From Lactobacillus kimbladii (GTDB lineage: Bacteria; Bacillota; Bacilli; Lactobacillales; Lactobacillaceae): DNA of 64,000 bases. The stretch is from positions 867,485-931,484 of the forward strand of contig NZ_KQ034007.1 in assembly GCF_000970755.1 (NCBI RefSeq), written 5' to 3'. Of this stretch, positions 37,797 through 49,093 are shown in pieces. Each line of letters opens with the position of its first letter. Position 1 is the stretch's first letter. The translations under genes and the position numbers were made by a program. A model generated the notes under the pieces. The model did no database searches. It was not told where the DNA came from and was given only the letters and a program-made list of their open reading frames with translations.

Positions 37797-39074
37797 ATGG
37801 CATCACAATTTACTGATCAAGAGGTTATTAGATGTTCCTTTTGTGACAAAACACAAGATCAAGTTAAAAAAATGATTGCTGGCAACGGGGTTTATATTTG
37901 TAATGAATGTGTAGATTTATCTAAAAAGATTATTGACGATGAATTGAAATCTGATTCTTTAAAAAAGGCACAGGATTTACCTAAACCAATGGAAATTAAA
38001 AAGCAGCTTGACCAGTATGTTATTGGCCAAGAGCGTGCAAAAAAGATTTTATCAGTTGCAGTTTATAATCATTATAAACGTGTTACACAAATGGATGTGG
38101 ATTCTTCGACTGAATTGCAAAAATCAAATATTGCTTTGATTGGACCAACTGGTTCAGGTAAAACATACTTGGCTCAAACTTTAGCCCGTATTTTAGATGT
38201 GCCTTTTGCCATAGCTGATGCAACTACTTTAACTGAGGCAGGCTATGTTGGTGAAGATGTTGAAAACATTTTACTTAAATTATTACAGAATGCAGATTAT
38301 GACATCGAACGTGCAGAACGGGGAATAATTTACATTGATGAAATTGATAAAATTTCTAAAAAGTCTGAAAATGTTTCAATTACTAGAGATGTTTCCGGTG
38401 AAGGCGTTCAGCAATCATTATTGAAAATTTTGGAAGGTACTATTGCTTCCGTTCCACCACAAGGCGGTCGTAAACATCCTCAACAAGAATTAATACAGAT
38501 AAATACCACTAACATTTTATTTATAGTTGGTGGAGCTTTCGATGGTATCGAACAAATTGTCAAAAGTCGTTTAGGTAAAAAAGTAATCGGTTTCAGTGCT
38601 GAAAATGAGCTTAATAAAGTGCAAGATGATTCTTGGACTAAACATTTAACGACAGGGGACTTGGTTAAATTTGGGCTGATTCCCGAATTTATTGGTCGTA
38701 TTCCTATTATTGCTACCTTAGATAAGTTAGATAGAAACGATTTAGTTAGAATTTTAACTGAACCTAAGAACGCGCTGGTAAAGCAATATAAAAAATTGAT
38801 GTCGCTTGATCAGGTTAACTTAGAATTTACCCCGGATGCTTTAAAAGCTATTGCGGATTTGGCCATTGACCGTAATATGGGAGCACGTGGCTTGCGGACA
38901 ATAATTGAAAATGCAATGATGGGTATCATGTATAAAACGCCAAGTGAGCCTGATATTGAGAACGTAAAAGTTACTAAAGATGTCATTGAAAAAAATGCCG
39001 AACCGCATGTAACAAGACGTAAAGATGATGATCAGGAAAATGATGATGAAATAAAGGCAGCTAATGATCATTAA
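37797..39074 (+). CDS. clpX: ATP-dependent Clp protease ATP-binding subunit ClpX
   Basis: A 425-residue AAA+ unfoldase that feeds substrates to ClpP. The N-terminal zinc finger uses C13, C16, C35 and C38. Walker A is GPTGSGKT, Walker [11 protein letters not shown], and the pore loop YVG lies in [11 protein letters not shown]. The loop that contacts ClpP (IGF type) is present as [19 protein letters not shown] precedes the ATG. Its end overlaps engB by 11 bases. Confidence 0.98.
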   Translation: MASQFTDQEVIRCSFCDKTQDQVKKMIAGNGVYICNECVDLSKKIIDDELKSDSLKKAQDLPKPMEIKKQLDQYVIGQERAKKILSVAVYNHYKRVTQMDVDSSTELQKSNIALIGPTGSGKTYLAQTLARILDVPFAIADATTLTEAGYVGEDVENILLKLLQNADYDIERAERGIIYIDEIDKISKKSENVSITRDVSGEGVQQSLLKILEGTIASVPPQGGRKHPQQELIQINTTNILFIVGGAFDGIEQIVKSRLGKKVIGFSAENELNKVQDDSWTKHLTTGDLVKFGLIPEFIGRIPIIATLDKLDRNDLVRILTEPKNALVKQYKKLMSLDQVNLEFTPDALKAIADLAIDRNMGARGLRTIIENAMMGIMYKTPSEPDIENVKVTKDVIEKNAEPHVTRRKDDDQENDDEIKAANDH

Positions 39075-39648
39075 AGAGAGTTCATATGCAATTAGTGCTG
39101 TGCGGGAAGATCAATATCCAACTGATAATTTGCCCGAGATTGCACTTTCTGGGCGTTCTAATGTGGGTAAATCAAGTTTAATAAATACATTATTAAATCG
39201 CAAAAACTTGGCGCGCACTTCTGCACAACCCGGAAAAACGCAAACACTTAATTTTTATTTAGTCAATCAAGACTTTTATTTGGTTGACGTGCCAGGATAT
39301 GGGTATGCCAAAGTTTCGCAAAAAAAGCGCGAACAGTTTGGTATGATGATTCAAGATTACCTTGAAACTAGGGCAAACTTACAGGGATTAATTATCTTAG
39401 TGGATGCTAGACATGAGCCTACTAAAAATGATGTGGCTATGTATAACTATGCACTATATCTAAATATTCCTATTCTTGTAGTTTGTACTAAAATTGATAA
39501 GGTTAAGAAAAATCAGCAAAATCAAGTGCTTGCTATTTTAAAACGAAAATTTGATTTAAATCATAATAATGTTGAAGTTCTTACTTTTAGTTCTGTCCAA
39601 AAACTGCATGTCCAAGAAGTATGGCAATGGATTGAACAAAACCTGTAA
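39064..39648 (+). CDS. engB: Ribosome biogenesis GTP-binding protein EngB/YsxC
   Basis: A 194-residue small GTPase required for late 50S ribosomal subunit assembly. G1 is GRSNVGKSS, the switch segment [13 protein letters not shown]3 DVPGYGYA and G4 TKIDK. Start ATG 39064 overlaps clpX, coupling the two. A hairpin terminator follows its stop. Confidence 0.96.
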   Translation: MIIKESSYAISAVREDQYPTDNLPEIALSGRSNVGKSSLINTLLNRKNLARTSAQPGKTQTLNFYLVNQDFYLVDVPGYGYAKVSQKKREQFGMMIQDYLETRANLQGLIILVDARHEPTKNDVAMYNYALYLNIPILVVCTKIDKVKKNQQNQVLAILKRKFDLNHNNVEVLTFSSVQKLHVQEVWQWIEQNL

Positions 39649-39660
39649 AATTTGCAAGAG

Positions 39661-39690
39661 AAAATGGTTCTCATTGGAGAACCATTTTTA
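39661..39690. terminator. Bidirectional terminator between engB and a small minus-strand gene
   Basis: Perfect 12-base stem 39661-39672/39677-39688 with an ATTG loop. T runs lie at both ends, so it serves engB and the convergent 42-aa gene, whose stop codon touches it. Confidence 0.88.
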
Positions 39691-39816
39691 ATTGCTTTTA
39701 TCTTTGTCTACTTTTTCCTTGTTTTTTGCTAATTTTTTCTTTTTATCTTCAGGCACAGTGGCAAATTTGTCGAATAATTTTTCTAATTCGTCTTGTTTTT
39801 TAAAAGTTAAACCCAT
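39688..39816 (-). CDS. 42-aa small charged protein (possibly SPJ_0845-like)
   Basis: Too short for routine ORF calling but convincing. The ATG at 39816 is preceded by GAAAGGA at correct spacing on the minus strand, and a minus-strand TATAAT lies at 39841-39846. The stop touches a terminator. The product begins MGLTFKKQDELEKLFDKFA and ends in a Lys-rich tail; 16 of 42 residues are Lys. The start resembles the tiny SPJ_0845-type proteins of Lactobacillales, which have no known function; that link is from memory. The 212 bases between it and uvrC are AT-rich with no other gene. Confidence 0.75.
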   Translation of the reverse strand: MGLTFKKQDELEKLFDKFATVPEDKKKKLAKNKEKVDKDKSN

Positions 39817-40028
39817 AATAATATTTCCTTTCTGATCTTAATTATAATAAAAAACAAAAGCACAAGCCAGAAAATACGTTAATTTGTTAGTTTTAAATAA
39901 ATTTAATTATGTAAAGTTATATTCTGAAATTATAATTTTATAATATTCAAAGTCCTACTAAGCAAAAGCGAATTTTAAACCATAAATTGTATGTTAAAAT
40001 ATGATAGCGAATTTGGGGGAGTGATTTT

Positions 40029-41831
40029 TTGGCAACTCAGTTAATTGAAAATAAATTAAAGCTTTTGCCTGCTAAGCCTGGCTGTTACTTAATGAAAGAT
40101 GTAAATGGTAAGGTAATTTATGTTGGCAAGTCGAAAAATCTTAGGAGTAGAGTGCGCTCCTATTTTAAAAGTACTCAAGTGGGCAGAAGAGCTGAATTAG
40201 TAGAAAACATTCGTGATTATGATATTATCACTGTTTCAACTGATAAAGAGGCCTTTTTGCTTGAGGTCACGCTTATCAAGAAATACCAGCCATATTACAA
40301 TGTGCAGCTAAAACAGGGAACAGGCTACCCGTATATTGAAATTACTAATGAACGTGATCCCCAGACTAAATTAACCAGTATTATTAGAAAAGATGGGGGC
40401 TATTATTTTGGGCCTTATCCTAATGTCTATGCTGCACAGGCGACCCTAAAGTTTATTCAAAAAGTTTTTCCTCTGAGACGTTGTCATGGTAAGCAAGGCA
40501 GACCATGTTTATATTATCATATGGGGCAATGCTTAGGAGCATGTTTTAAAAAGGTGCCAAAATCAGTTTATGATGCTCAAATAAAAAAGATTAAAAGCTT
40601 TCTAAATGGAGATATTGGTTGGGTTAAGAAAGATCTTAATGAAAAAATGACAGCTGCTTCTAAAAATCTTGAATTTGAGCGAGCAGCTGAAATTCGAGAC
40701 CAGCTTAATTACATTGAAGAAACCGTTGAAAAGCAAAAAATTATCTCAAATGACAACACTCAGCGTGATATTTTTAATTTTTATGTTGATAAATCATGGA
40801 TAGCTATTCAAATTTTCTTTTTGCGGCAAGCCAAGTTACTTAGAAGTGAAACAAGAATGTATCCACTGACTGATACTAATGATCCTGAGGACACATTTGC
40901 TTCCTTTGTTGTTCAATTTTATGGGCAAAAGAATCGAATACTGCCAAAAGAAGTTTTAGTACCTGCCAAAATTGACAATGAGGCACTGAGTGAAGTTTTG
41001 CATGTGCCAGTGAGAACGCCAAAAAGAGGTCAAAAACGTTCTTTGTTAAATATGGCAAAAGACAATGCAAAGCTTAAACTGGATGAAAAGTTTCGCTTAT
41101 TAGAATTAGGTAATAGAAAAACAAAGGGTGCACAGAAAGAAATTTTTGATTCTTTAGGCTTGCCATATGGTCATATCATTGAAAGCTTTGACCACTCACA
41201 TATCCAAGGAGCTGATCCGGTTTCAGCCTTAGTTGTTTTTAAAGACGGTGAACCAGATAAAAATTCTTATCGTAAATATAAATTAAAGGGTGAAGTTGAG
41301 CATCAAAATGGTGGCGATGAGGTTCGTAATACTCGTGAAGTTGTTCGCAGAAGATATAGCAGACTACTTAAGGAACATAAACCAATGCCAGATCTAATAT
41401 TGATGGATGGTGGTCAAATTCAAGTAGATGCTTGTGAAGATATTTTACGCAATGAGCTGAACCTTAATATTCCAGTAGCTGGTATGGTCAAGGATAATAA
41501 ACACAGAACCAACCACCTTTTATATGGAGATCCGATTAATGGTGTGCCTTTGAAACTAATACCCTTGAATCCGAAATCTCAAGGTTTCTATTTAATGACG
41601 AGAATTCAAGATGAAGTACACCGCTTTGCAATTACCTTTCATAGAAGGACTCATGCTAAAAATGCTTTATCGAGCAAGCTAGATTCAATTAAAGGGATCG
41701 GACCGAAAAGCAGAAATAAGCTTTTACGAAAATTTGGCTCTTTGAAAAAAATTAAAGAAGCCTCAATCGATGAATTACGTTCTGCAGGTTTAACATTACC
41801 CCAGGCTCAGACAGTTAAATTGACCTTGTAA
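40029..41831 (+). CDS. uvrC: Excinuclease ABC subunit C
   Basis: A 600-residue nuclease of nucleotide excision repair that makes both incisions around the lesion. It has an N-terminal GIY-YIG domain (GCYLMKD...VIYVGKSKNLRSRVRSYF, residues about 18-46), a UVR motif (LEFERAAEIRDQL), the RNase H-like C-terminal nuclease domain (ESFDHSHIQG, LILMDGGQIQ) and terminal helix-hairpin-helix repeats. The start is a TTG at 40029 after the strong SD GGGGGAGTGA. Confidence 0.97.
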   Translation: MATQLIENKLKLLPAKPGCYLMKDVNGKVIYVGKSKNLRSRVRSYFKSTQVGRRAELVENIRDYDIITVSTDKEAFLLEVTLIKKYQPYYNVQLKQGTGYPYIEITNERDPQTKLTSIIRKDGGYYFGPYPNVYAAQATLKFIQKVFPLRRCHGKQGRPCLYYHMGQCLGACFKKVPKSVYDAQIKKIKSFLNGDIGWVKKDLNEKMTAASKNLEFERAAEIRDQLNYIEETVEKQKIISNDNTQRDIFNFYVDKSWIAIQIFFLRQAKLLRSETRMYPLTDTNDPEDTFASFVVQFYGQKNRILPKEVLVPAKIDNEALSEVLHVPVRTPKRGQKRSLLNMAKDNAKLKLDEKFRLLELGNRKTKGAQKEIFDSLGLPYGHIIESFDHSHIQGADPVSALVVFKDGEPDKNSYRKYKLKGEVEHQNGGDEVRNTREVVRRRYSRLLKEHKPMPDLILMDGGQIQVDACEDILRNELNLNIPVAGMVKDNKHRTNHLLYGDPINGVPLKLIPLNPKSQGFYLMTRIQDEVHRFAITFHRRTHAKNALSSKLDSIKGIGPKSRNKLLRKFGSLKKIKEASIDELRSAGLTLPQAQTVKLTL

Positions 41832-41849
41832 TATTGATTTTTACCGCAA

Positions 41850-41879
41850 TTGACCAGACTTTTTGTGGTATAGTAATAT
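41850..41879 (+). promoter_or_regulatory. Candidate obgE promoter
   Basis: A near-perfect -35 TTGACC (41850-41855) is followed after 18 bases by TAATAT (41874-41879). An overlapping extended -10 TG-G-TATAGT ends at 41874. Confidence 0.6.
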
Positions 41880-41907
41880 AGTTAAGAAAGACGGAAGGAG
41901 AATCTAG

Positions 41908-43212
<1,305 letters not shown>

Positions 43213-43234
43213 TAAATAGAAAAGTTTTGAAAAA

Positions 43235-45154
43235 ATGGCAAAAAATCGATACATTACAGGATATTCTGGACTTAGAGCTTTGGCAGTAATCGGCGTGATT
43301 CTATATCACTTCGATCCTAATACTTTTGTGGGCGGATATCTTGGCGTACCGATTTTTTTTGTTTTATCAGGCTACCTGGTAACTTGCCAAATACTAAAGT
43401 CATATGAAGAAAAGGGCTTTTATAATAATAAAAAGTTTTATTTGAGTAGAATTAAAAAAATATATCCGCCATTGATTGCAGTACTATGGCTTTCTGCAGC
43501 ATATATTGTTTTATTTCAACGTAATTTACTTGTCAAACTGGGTCAAATAGTTATGGCCAACTTGCTCAACGTTTATAATTTTTGGCAGATTTTAAATGGT
43601 CAAAGTTACTTTGAGCGCTTTGCCGCTAACGAATCTCCGTTTGTCCATTTGTGGACAATGTCAATTAACGGTCAGTTTTACATATTATGGCCAATAGTTA
43701 TTTTTTTGTTAGTGAAATATGGCAAAAAAAGAAAAAACATTTTTAGTATTTTACTAATTTTATCTGTACTTTCAGCAGTTGAAATGGCAATAATGTTTAG
43801 CGCTGGAGTTGATGTTAATCGCATTTATTACGGGACAGACACCAGATTCTTTTCTTTGGGCTTGGGTGCTGCTCTTGCTGTGATTTGGCCACTGAATAAG
43901 TTGAAGAGCAATATCAAGCGCAGTGATTCTATTACGTTAGATATTATTGGTCTGATTTCTTTTTGTGAAATCATATTTTTATTTCTTTCTCCCATAATGA
44001 ATGCAGAGAATGCATTTACCTATTTGGGCGGCATGTTTTTGTTCACGTTGTTTACAACCATACTGGTGGGGGTGATTGCACATCCAGGGAGCCACTGGAA
44101 TAAATGGCTCACGAATCCTGTTTTTAATTGGATTGGTTCGAGAAGTTATGAAATTTATCTTTACCAGTTTCCAGTAATGATCTTTTTTGAGGATAAAGTT
44201 TCCAATATGGCAGATCATGTTTTGCTTTATCGTTTTATTGAGCTAGTTTTAATAGTTATTTTAAGTGAGCTTGCATATAGATTGGTAGAACGACCATGTG
44301 GCAAAATTTCCTGGCCAAAAATTAAAAAATATTTGCAGCAGATTTTTGATAAAAAATCAAAAAATTACTTTCAAAAAGGGAAAGCAGTTCTCACGGGCTT
44401 AATTTTTTTAACCGGTAGCATTGCAATTTTAATTTCTCCTGCTGTAAAGGCCCAAAATTTTAATCAAAGCCAGTTGGCTCGCAGAATCAGAGCAAATCGT
44501 AAACAACAAAGAAAAGATAATAATGAGTTAATTAAGGAATACCAAGAAATTAGTCCGAGAGAGCAAAAAAAGGCTAAACTAATAAAAGAAGCTAAACAAG
44601 CAGCAAAGAATCACCCAATAAAAAAATCTTTTGAGAAATTTGGTATTTCACAAATTGAAATTCAATTAGCACGTAAAATTGATTTAACTGCTATTGGCGA
44701 TTCAGTTATGGCCGGTTCTAGCAATGATTTGAAAGATTTGTTACCTAAGGCTGTGATTGATGCGGCTATTTCACGTCAACTGAATGTTTCGTTCGATTTA
44801 TTAAAGCATTATCAGAATGAAAATGTTTTAGGAAAGAATGTATTAATAGGTTTAGGTACTAATGGTCCTTTTAAAATGTCTGATATAGATGATTTAATGA
44901 AGCAGTTAGGACATAAAAGACAAGTATTTTGGATAAACGTTTATGTACCGGCCAAACCTTGGCAAAATGAGGTTAACAACTTATTGAATGAAGTTGCGAA
45001 AAAATACCATAATTTTAAAGTAATTAATTGGCATTCATATGCAGAAAAGCATCCAAATTGGTTTTACGAAGATAAAACGCACCCAACACCAATAGGATCA
45101 AAGCACTACAGTGCTTTAATTGTAAAAAAAGTAGTTGAAAATGCTAGGTATTAG
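43235..45154 (+). CDS. oatA: OatA-like peptidoglycan O-acetyltransferase
   Basis: A 639-residue membrane enzyme with an acyltransferase-3 domain (about ten helices, residues 1-400; starts GYSGLRALAVIGVILYHF and contains FFVLSGYL) and an extracellular SGNH-type esterase/transferase domain. Block I is GDSVMAG near residue 490 and the catalytic Asp-His pair is in DKTHPTP near 615. Homologues O-acetylate MurNAc and give lysozyme resistance. A basic, Gln-rich linker joins the domains. Sugar specificity is inferred. It starts 22 bases after obgE. Confidence 0.9.
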   Translation: MAKNRYITGYSGLRALAVIGVILYHFDPNTFVGGYLGVPIFFVLSGYLVTCQILKSYEEKGFYNNKKFYLSRIKKIYPPLIAVLWLSAAYIVLFQRNLLVKLGQIVMANLLNVYNFWQILNGQSYFERFAANESPFVHLWTMSINGQFYILWPIVIFLLVKYGKKRKNIFSILLILSVLSAVEMAIMFSAGVDVNRIYYGTDTRFFSLGLGAALAVIWPLNKLKSNIKRSDSITLDIIGLISFCEIIFLFLSPIMNAENAFTYLGGMFLFTLFTTILVGVIAHPGSHWNKWLTNPVFNWIGSRSYEIYLYQFPVMIFFEDKVSNMADHVLLYRFIELVLIVILSELAYRLVERPCGKISWPKIKKYLQQIFDKKSKNYFQKGKAVLTGLIFLTGSIAILISPAVKAQNFNQSQLARRIRANRKQQRKDNNELIKEYQEISPREQKKAKLIKEAKQAAKNHPIKKSFEKFGISQIEIQLARKIDLTAIGDSVMAGSSNDLKDLLPKAVIDAAISRQLNVSFDLLKHYQNENVLGKNVLIGLGTNGPFKMSDIDDLMKQLGHKRQVFWINVYVPAKPWQNEVNNLLNEVAKKYHNFKVINWHSYAEKHPNWFYEDKTHPTPIGSKHYSALIVKKVVENARY

Positions 45155-45165
45155 ATAGGTAGAGT

Positions 45166-46107
45166 ATGGAGTTACAATTTTTAGGAACTGGAGCAGGACA
45201 ACCTTCAAAGAAACGTAATGTATCAAGTATTGCGCTAAAAATGCTTGATGAGATCAATGAGATTTGGTTATTTGATGTGGGAGAAGCAACACAACACCAA
45301 ATTTTACGAACCAATATTAGATTGCGTAAAGTCACAAAAATATTTATTTCCCACAATCATGGGGATCATATTTTTGGCTTGCCAGGATTGTTAGCAACTA
45401 GATCATTTCAAGGGGATGTTGGGCCGATTACAATATACGGGCCAGCAGGCTTAGAACAATTTGTACGGACAGCTTTAAAAATTTCACGAACAAAAATTAG
45501 CTATCCTATTAAATTTGTTGTTCTAGAAGAAGGTGGTTTGATTTTTCATGAAAAGGGCTTTAAAGTTTATACAGAAAAATTGGCCCATCGTGTACCTAGT
45601 TTTGGCTTTCGGGTAGTTGAAGATGATCATCCGGGAGAACTTTTAATGGATAAACTAGCGCAATATAATGTACCTAATGGCCCGCTACTTGGTAAACTAA
45701 AAAATGGTGAAAAAATCGTTCTGGATAATGGTACTATATTAGATGGAAACGACTTTTTGGGTCCTAATAAAAAAGGTAGAATTATTACTATTATTTATGA
45801 TACGCGGGCCACTCCTGCAATAGCACAATTAGCACAGAATGCTGATGTCTTGGTACATGAATCTACTTTTGCCGGTAATGAGGCAGATTTAGCTCATTCA
45901 TATTATCATTCTACGGCAGTTGAAGCAGCGAAGATTGCGCGTAATAATAATGTAAAACGTTTATATTTAAATCATATTTCTGCTAGATATTTAGGTGTTA
46001 AAGCCAAAAAATTGGAAAACCAGGCACAAAAAATATTTGCAAATACTAGATTAGCTAATGATTTCGACCGAATTGTAATTCCGATGAAAGGAGAAAAAGA
46101 TGAGTGA
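45166..46107 (+). CDS. rnz: Ribonuclease Z
   Basis: A 313-residue metallo-beta-lactamase nuclease that matures tRNA 3' ends lacking encoded CCA. The metal site HNHGDH lies at residues 63-68, with further ligands in AHRVPS, YDTRATP and HESTF, and the exosite loop SFGFRVVEDDHPGELLMDKL. Length matches the bacterial short form. It overlaps the next gene by eight bases. Confidence 0.97.
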   Translation: MELQFLGTGAGQPSKKRNVSSIALKMLDEINEIWLFDVGEATQHQILRTNIRLRKVTKIFISHNHGDHIFGLPGLLATRSFQGDVGPITIYGPAGLEQFVRTALKISRTKISYPIKFVVLEEGGLIFHEKGFKVYTEKLAHRVPSFGFRVVEDDHPGELLMDKLAQYNVPNGPLLGKLKNGEKIVLDNGTILDGNDFLGPNKKGRIITIIYDTRATPAIAQLAQNADVLVHESTFAGNEADLAHSYYHSTAVEAAKIARNNNVKRLYLNHISARYLGVKAKKLENQAQKIFANTRLANDFDRIVIPMKGEKDE

Positions 46108-46894
46108 TTCTCTTAGAAATAAAGTAGTGGTAATAACAGGAGCTTCAAGTGGGATAGGCCATTCTATCGCATTGGAAAGTGCCGGCAGAGGAGCAACAGT
46201 TATTTTAATTGCCAGAAATAAGGCAAAGCTGGAAAAGGTTGCTTCTGAAGCACACGAGTTGTCAGGAGCTGACTCTTATACTATAGTGACTGATATGAGT
46301 CAAAGCGACCAGATAGATGCTGCTTTTACAAAAATTATTAGATTAACCAAACACGTGGACTATTTAGTTAACTGTGCGGGTTTTGGCAAATTTGAAAACT
46401 TTGTAGAATCAAACCGCCGCGAAGTTACAGCCATGTTTCAAGTTAATGTTTTAGGATTAATGTATTTTAGCCGACTAGCTGGTCGATTAATGATGGAGCA
46501 AAAGTCTGGGCAGATTATTAATATTGGTTCAATTGCAGGGAAGGTTCCGACAGTAAAATCAGCAGCATACAGTGCATCAAAAGCAGCTGTAATTCAATTT
46601 TCAAACGTTTTGCGTTTGGAGTTAAAACCATTTGGGGTTAAAGTCATGACGGTTAATCCAGGACCCGTTTACACTAATTTCTTTAATATTGCTGATAAAA
46701 GCGGGCATTATGCTGACAGCGTACAAAAATTTATGCTGGATCCAGATGATGTTGCCTGGCAAGTAGTTCATTTCTTTGGTAGTAATAAGCGCGAGCTTAA
46801 TTTACCAGTTAGTTTAGCAATATTAGCTAAACTATATAACCTGTTTCCAACAATAGGTGATAAAGTGTCGCTTAAGTTTGCTTCCAGAAAGTAG
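46100..46894 (+). CDS. Short-chain dehydrogenase/reductase
   Basis: A 264-residue classical SDR. The NAD(P)-binding motif TGASSGIG is near residue 14, NCAG follows, and the catalytic triad is in NIGSIAGKVP (Ser), then YSASKAA (Tyr-x-x-x-Lys). It resembles the DltE-type proteins often found beside rnz in lactobacilli; the substrate is unknown. RBS AAAGGAG lies inside rnz. Confidence 0.92.
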   Translation: MSDSLRNKVVVITGASSGIGHSIALESAGRGATVILIARNKAKLEKVASEAHELSGADSYTIVTDMSQSDQIDAAFTKIIRLTKHVDYLVNCAGFGKFENFVESNRREVTAMFQVNVLGLMYFSRLAGRLMMEQKSGQIINIGSIAGKVPTVKSAAYSASKAAVIQFSNVLRLELKPFGVKVMTVNPGPVYTNFFNIADKSGHYADSVQKFMLDPDDVAWQVVHFFGSNKRELNLPVSLAILAKLYNLFPTIGDKVSLKFASRK

Positions 46895-47124
46895 TGCAAG
46901 GTATGAAAAGTAAAACTAGACAGATTAAGCTCATTTTTACATTGATTTTAACCTTATTGGCAGTAATTTTCGTGGTTTTAAATACTAACAATGTTGCCAT
47001 TAATTTTGGTTTATTCCAGTTTAAATTACCTTTGATCATTATTTTAGTAGTAATGATCATTATTGGAGTTTTAATTGGCTATTTTTGGGGTTCTTATGGT
47101 CATAATCAAGACAAGAATAACTAA
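46894..47124 (+). CDS. LapA/DUF1049-like small membrane protein
   Basis: A 76-residue protein with two membrane helices (about residues 10-30 and 40-65) and the pattern FVVLNTNNVAINFGLFQFKLPLIIILV, characteristic of lipopolysaccharide assembly protein A-like (DUF1049) proteins that also occur in Gram-positives. Function there is unknown. The GTG at 46894 abuts the SDR stop (TAGTG). ATG 46903 is an alternative start; neither has an ideally spaced SD. Confidence 0.8.
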   Translation: MQGMKSKTRQIKLIFTLILTLLAVIFVVLNTNNVAINFGLFQFKLPLIIILVVMIIIGVLIGYFWGSYGHNQDKNN

Positions 47125-47233
47125 TATAGCTTGATTTATTTAGGATACAATAGTATCATTAACAAACGTGAAGTATTTTGGGTACTTTTAAGCAACCTAA
47201 AATCGTAATTCTACAAAAAAGGAGATCAGTTAA

Positions 47234-47425
47234 ATGGCAGTTCCTAAAAGACATACTTCTAAGCAAAAGAAACGTTCACGTCGTGGTCATATTAAGTTAA
47301 CTGTACCAGCAATGCACTATGATGCAACCACTGGTGAATATCGCTTAAGCCACCGCGTTTCACCTAAAGGATATTACAAGGGTCGTCAAGTTGTTAGTCA
47401 AACTAACTCAAATGACAACCAATAG
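47234..47425 (+). CDS. rpmF: 50S ribosomal protein L32, zinc-free form
   Basis: A 63-residue L32. It starts [19 protein letters not shown] and continues [18 protein letters not shown]. The two CxxC pairs that bind zinc in many bacterial L32 proteins are missing: no cysteine occurs in the protein. This corresponds to the zinc-independent (C-minus) type. RBS AAAGGAG precedes the ATG. It is monocistronic, with a terminator. Confidence 0.95.
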   Translation: MAVPKRHTSKQKKRSRRGHIKLTVPAMHYDATTGEYRLSHRVSPKGYYKGRQVVSQTNSNDNQ

Positions 47426-47427
47426 TT

Positions 47428-47457
47428 AAAAGGCACCAAAATCAGGTGTCTTTTTTA
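47428..47457 (+). terminator. Terminator after rpmF
   Basis: Stem 47428-47437/47445-47454 (ten pairs, one G-T), loop of seven, T run. Confidence 0.88.
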
Positions 47458-47507
47458 TTTCGGGAAAAATCTGGTAATTTCTTATTTAGAAAGATGAAAA
47501 TGGTGAA

Positions 47508-49055
47508 ATGAAACTCGTATTCTTACATTCAAGTGATATTCATGGCTTTATTTTCCCCACGGACTATCAAAAGCAAAATGCTTATTCTGCTCCTTTTGGA
47601 CTGACCAGATTATGCAGCATAATAAAACAGCAACGCGATAAATATGGGGCTGAAAATGTAATTGTTACCGATTCAGGCGATTGTCTTCAAGGTTCACCTT
47701 TAGCGGCTTATGTACATGAGTCTAATAATGATGCCAATTTAAAAGCATTTGCAGCTTACTATAAGCAAATTAATTATGATGCAAGATGTCTAGGCAATCA
47801 TGATTTTAATTTTGGATTAAGCTATTTAAAAAAATATTTAACTTACAGTAAAGCTCCTTTTTTAAATAGTAATATATTGGCTAAGAAAAATGATCTGCCA
47901 GCTTTTGGGCAAAATTATATCATTATCAATAAAAACGGCATAAAGGTAGGAATAATTGGTATTACTACACAACGGGTGCCTTTCTGGGAGCCGGCAGAGC
48001 ATGTTGCAGGATTAAAGTTTATCTCTGCTTTTGAGCAGGTTAAGCAGATAACAGCTTTTTTGAGGCCTAAAGTTGATGTCTTGGCTGTGCTTTATCATGG
48101 CGGTTTTGAAGCTGATCCTCGCACAGGAACACGAAAAGAGCCACACACAGGGGAAAATGAAGGATATCGTATTTTGCATGAAATTCCTGGTATCGATGTA
48201 ATGCTGACAGGGCATCAGCACCGCAGACTAAGTTTAGTCGAACGTAAAACTGCTATTGTGCAACCGGGTTATCGCGGGGAAGCCATTGGCAAGATAGTGC
48301 TGGATTTTGACCAACAAAAAAAGAAAATAATAACAATGTCTACTGAGTTGATTGACGCTCGAGACTATGAACCCGATGGCAAAATTAATGATTCCAGTTT
48401 ATCATTGGAGCAGCAGGCACAAAAATGGCTTGACCAGCCAATTGCTTATTTAGACGAACCTGCTCTTATTTTGAATGCAAATGAAGCAAGAATTAAGGGT
48501 TCACCGTTTATTAATTTATTGCAAGACATGCAACTGTATTTTACAAAAGCTGATATCTCAGCAACAGCATTGATGAGTGAAACAGCTCAAGGGTTTAATA
48601 AAAAAGTTTCAATGCGTGATATTTTGCTGAACTATCCTTTTGCAAATCAGTTATGTATAGTTAAAGTAACTGGTAAGGAATTACGCAATATCGTCGAATA
48701 TTCGCTCAAATTTTTAACTAAAGAAAATGGGGGCAACATTATTTTTGATCCTGCATATCGCAATCAGCTTTTTAACTTTGATCTTTTTTACCCACTTAAT
48801 TATGAAGCCGATATTGCAAGACCACTTGGTGATCGTTTAATTAAGCTTGAATTAAACGGACACCCAATTTTGGCAAGAAAAACATATCGCTTGGCCGTTA
48901 ATAACTATCGTGCTATGGGAGGTGGCTTCTACCCAGAATACAACGTTAACAAGATTGAAAAAACCCTGGATAAAGATTATGTGGAAATGTTTAAAGAGTT
49001 TCTGACTATAGGTCACCCAAAAGTTAATTTTTCACGAAATTATCGTTTTAGCTAA
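47508..49055 (+). CDS. Metallophosphatase, 5'-nucleotidase/2',3'-cyclic phosphodiesterase family
   Basis: A 515-residue two-domain enzyme. The N-terminal metallophosphoesterase domain has SSDIHG, DSGDCLQGSP, GNHDFNFG, LYHGGFE and GHQHRR. The C-terminal nucleotidase domain has a substrate-stacking region around YRLAVNNYRAMGGGFYPEY. It lacks a signal peptide and a cell-wall anchor, unlike most family members, so it is probably cytoplasmic (YunD-like). The precise substrate is unknown. Confidence 0.88.
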   Translation: MKLVFLHSSDIHGFIFPTDYQKQNAYSAPFGLTRLCSIIKQQRDKYGAENVIVTDSGDCLQGSPLAAYVHESNNDANLKAFAAYYKQINYDARCLGNHDFNFGLSYLKKYLTYSKAPFLNSNILAKKNDLPAFGQNYIIINKNGIKVGIIGITTQRVPFWEPAEHVAGLKFISAFEQVKQITAFLRPKVDVLAVLYHGGFEADPRTGTRKEPHTGENEGYRILHEIPGIDVMLTGHQHRRLSLVERKTAIVQPGYRGEAIGKIVLDFDQQKKKIITMSTELIDARDYEPDGKINDSSLSLEQQAQKWLDQPIAYLDEPALILNANEARIKGSPFINLLQDMQLYFTKADISATALMSETAQGFNKKVSMRDILLNYPFANQLCIVKVTGKELRNIVEYSLKFLTKENGGNIIFDPAYRNQLFNFDLFYPLNYEADIARPLGDRLIKLELNGHPILARKTYRLAVNNYRAMGGGFYPEYNVNKIEKTLDKDYVEMFKEFLTIGHPKVNFSRNYRFS

Positions 49056-49057
49056 CT

Positions 49058-49090
49058 AAAAAGTCATCAGCAATCAGCTAATGACTTTTT
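49058..49090. terminator. Bidirectional terminator between phosphatase and DUF2929 genes
   Basis: Arms AAAAAGTCAT (49058-49067) and ATGACTTTTT (49081-49090) lie between converging genes, with an inner AGC/GCT pair. Tails suit both strands. Confidence 0.82.
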
Positions 49091-49093
49091 TAG

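Noticed and set aside
39817-40028. Search for an RNA gene in the AT-rich gap before uvrC
   Set aside because: No stable stem, tRNA-like fold or conserved motif could be seen by eye; only the uvrC and small-gene upstream signals.
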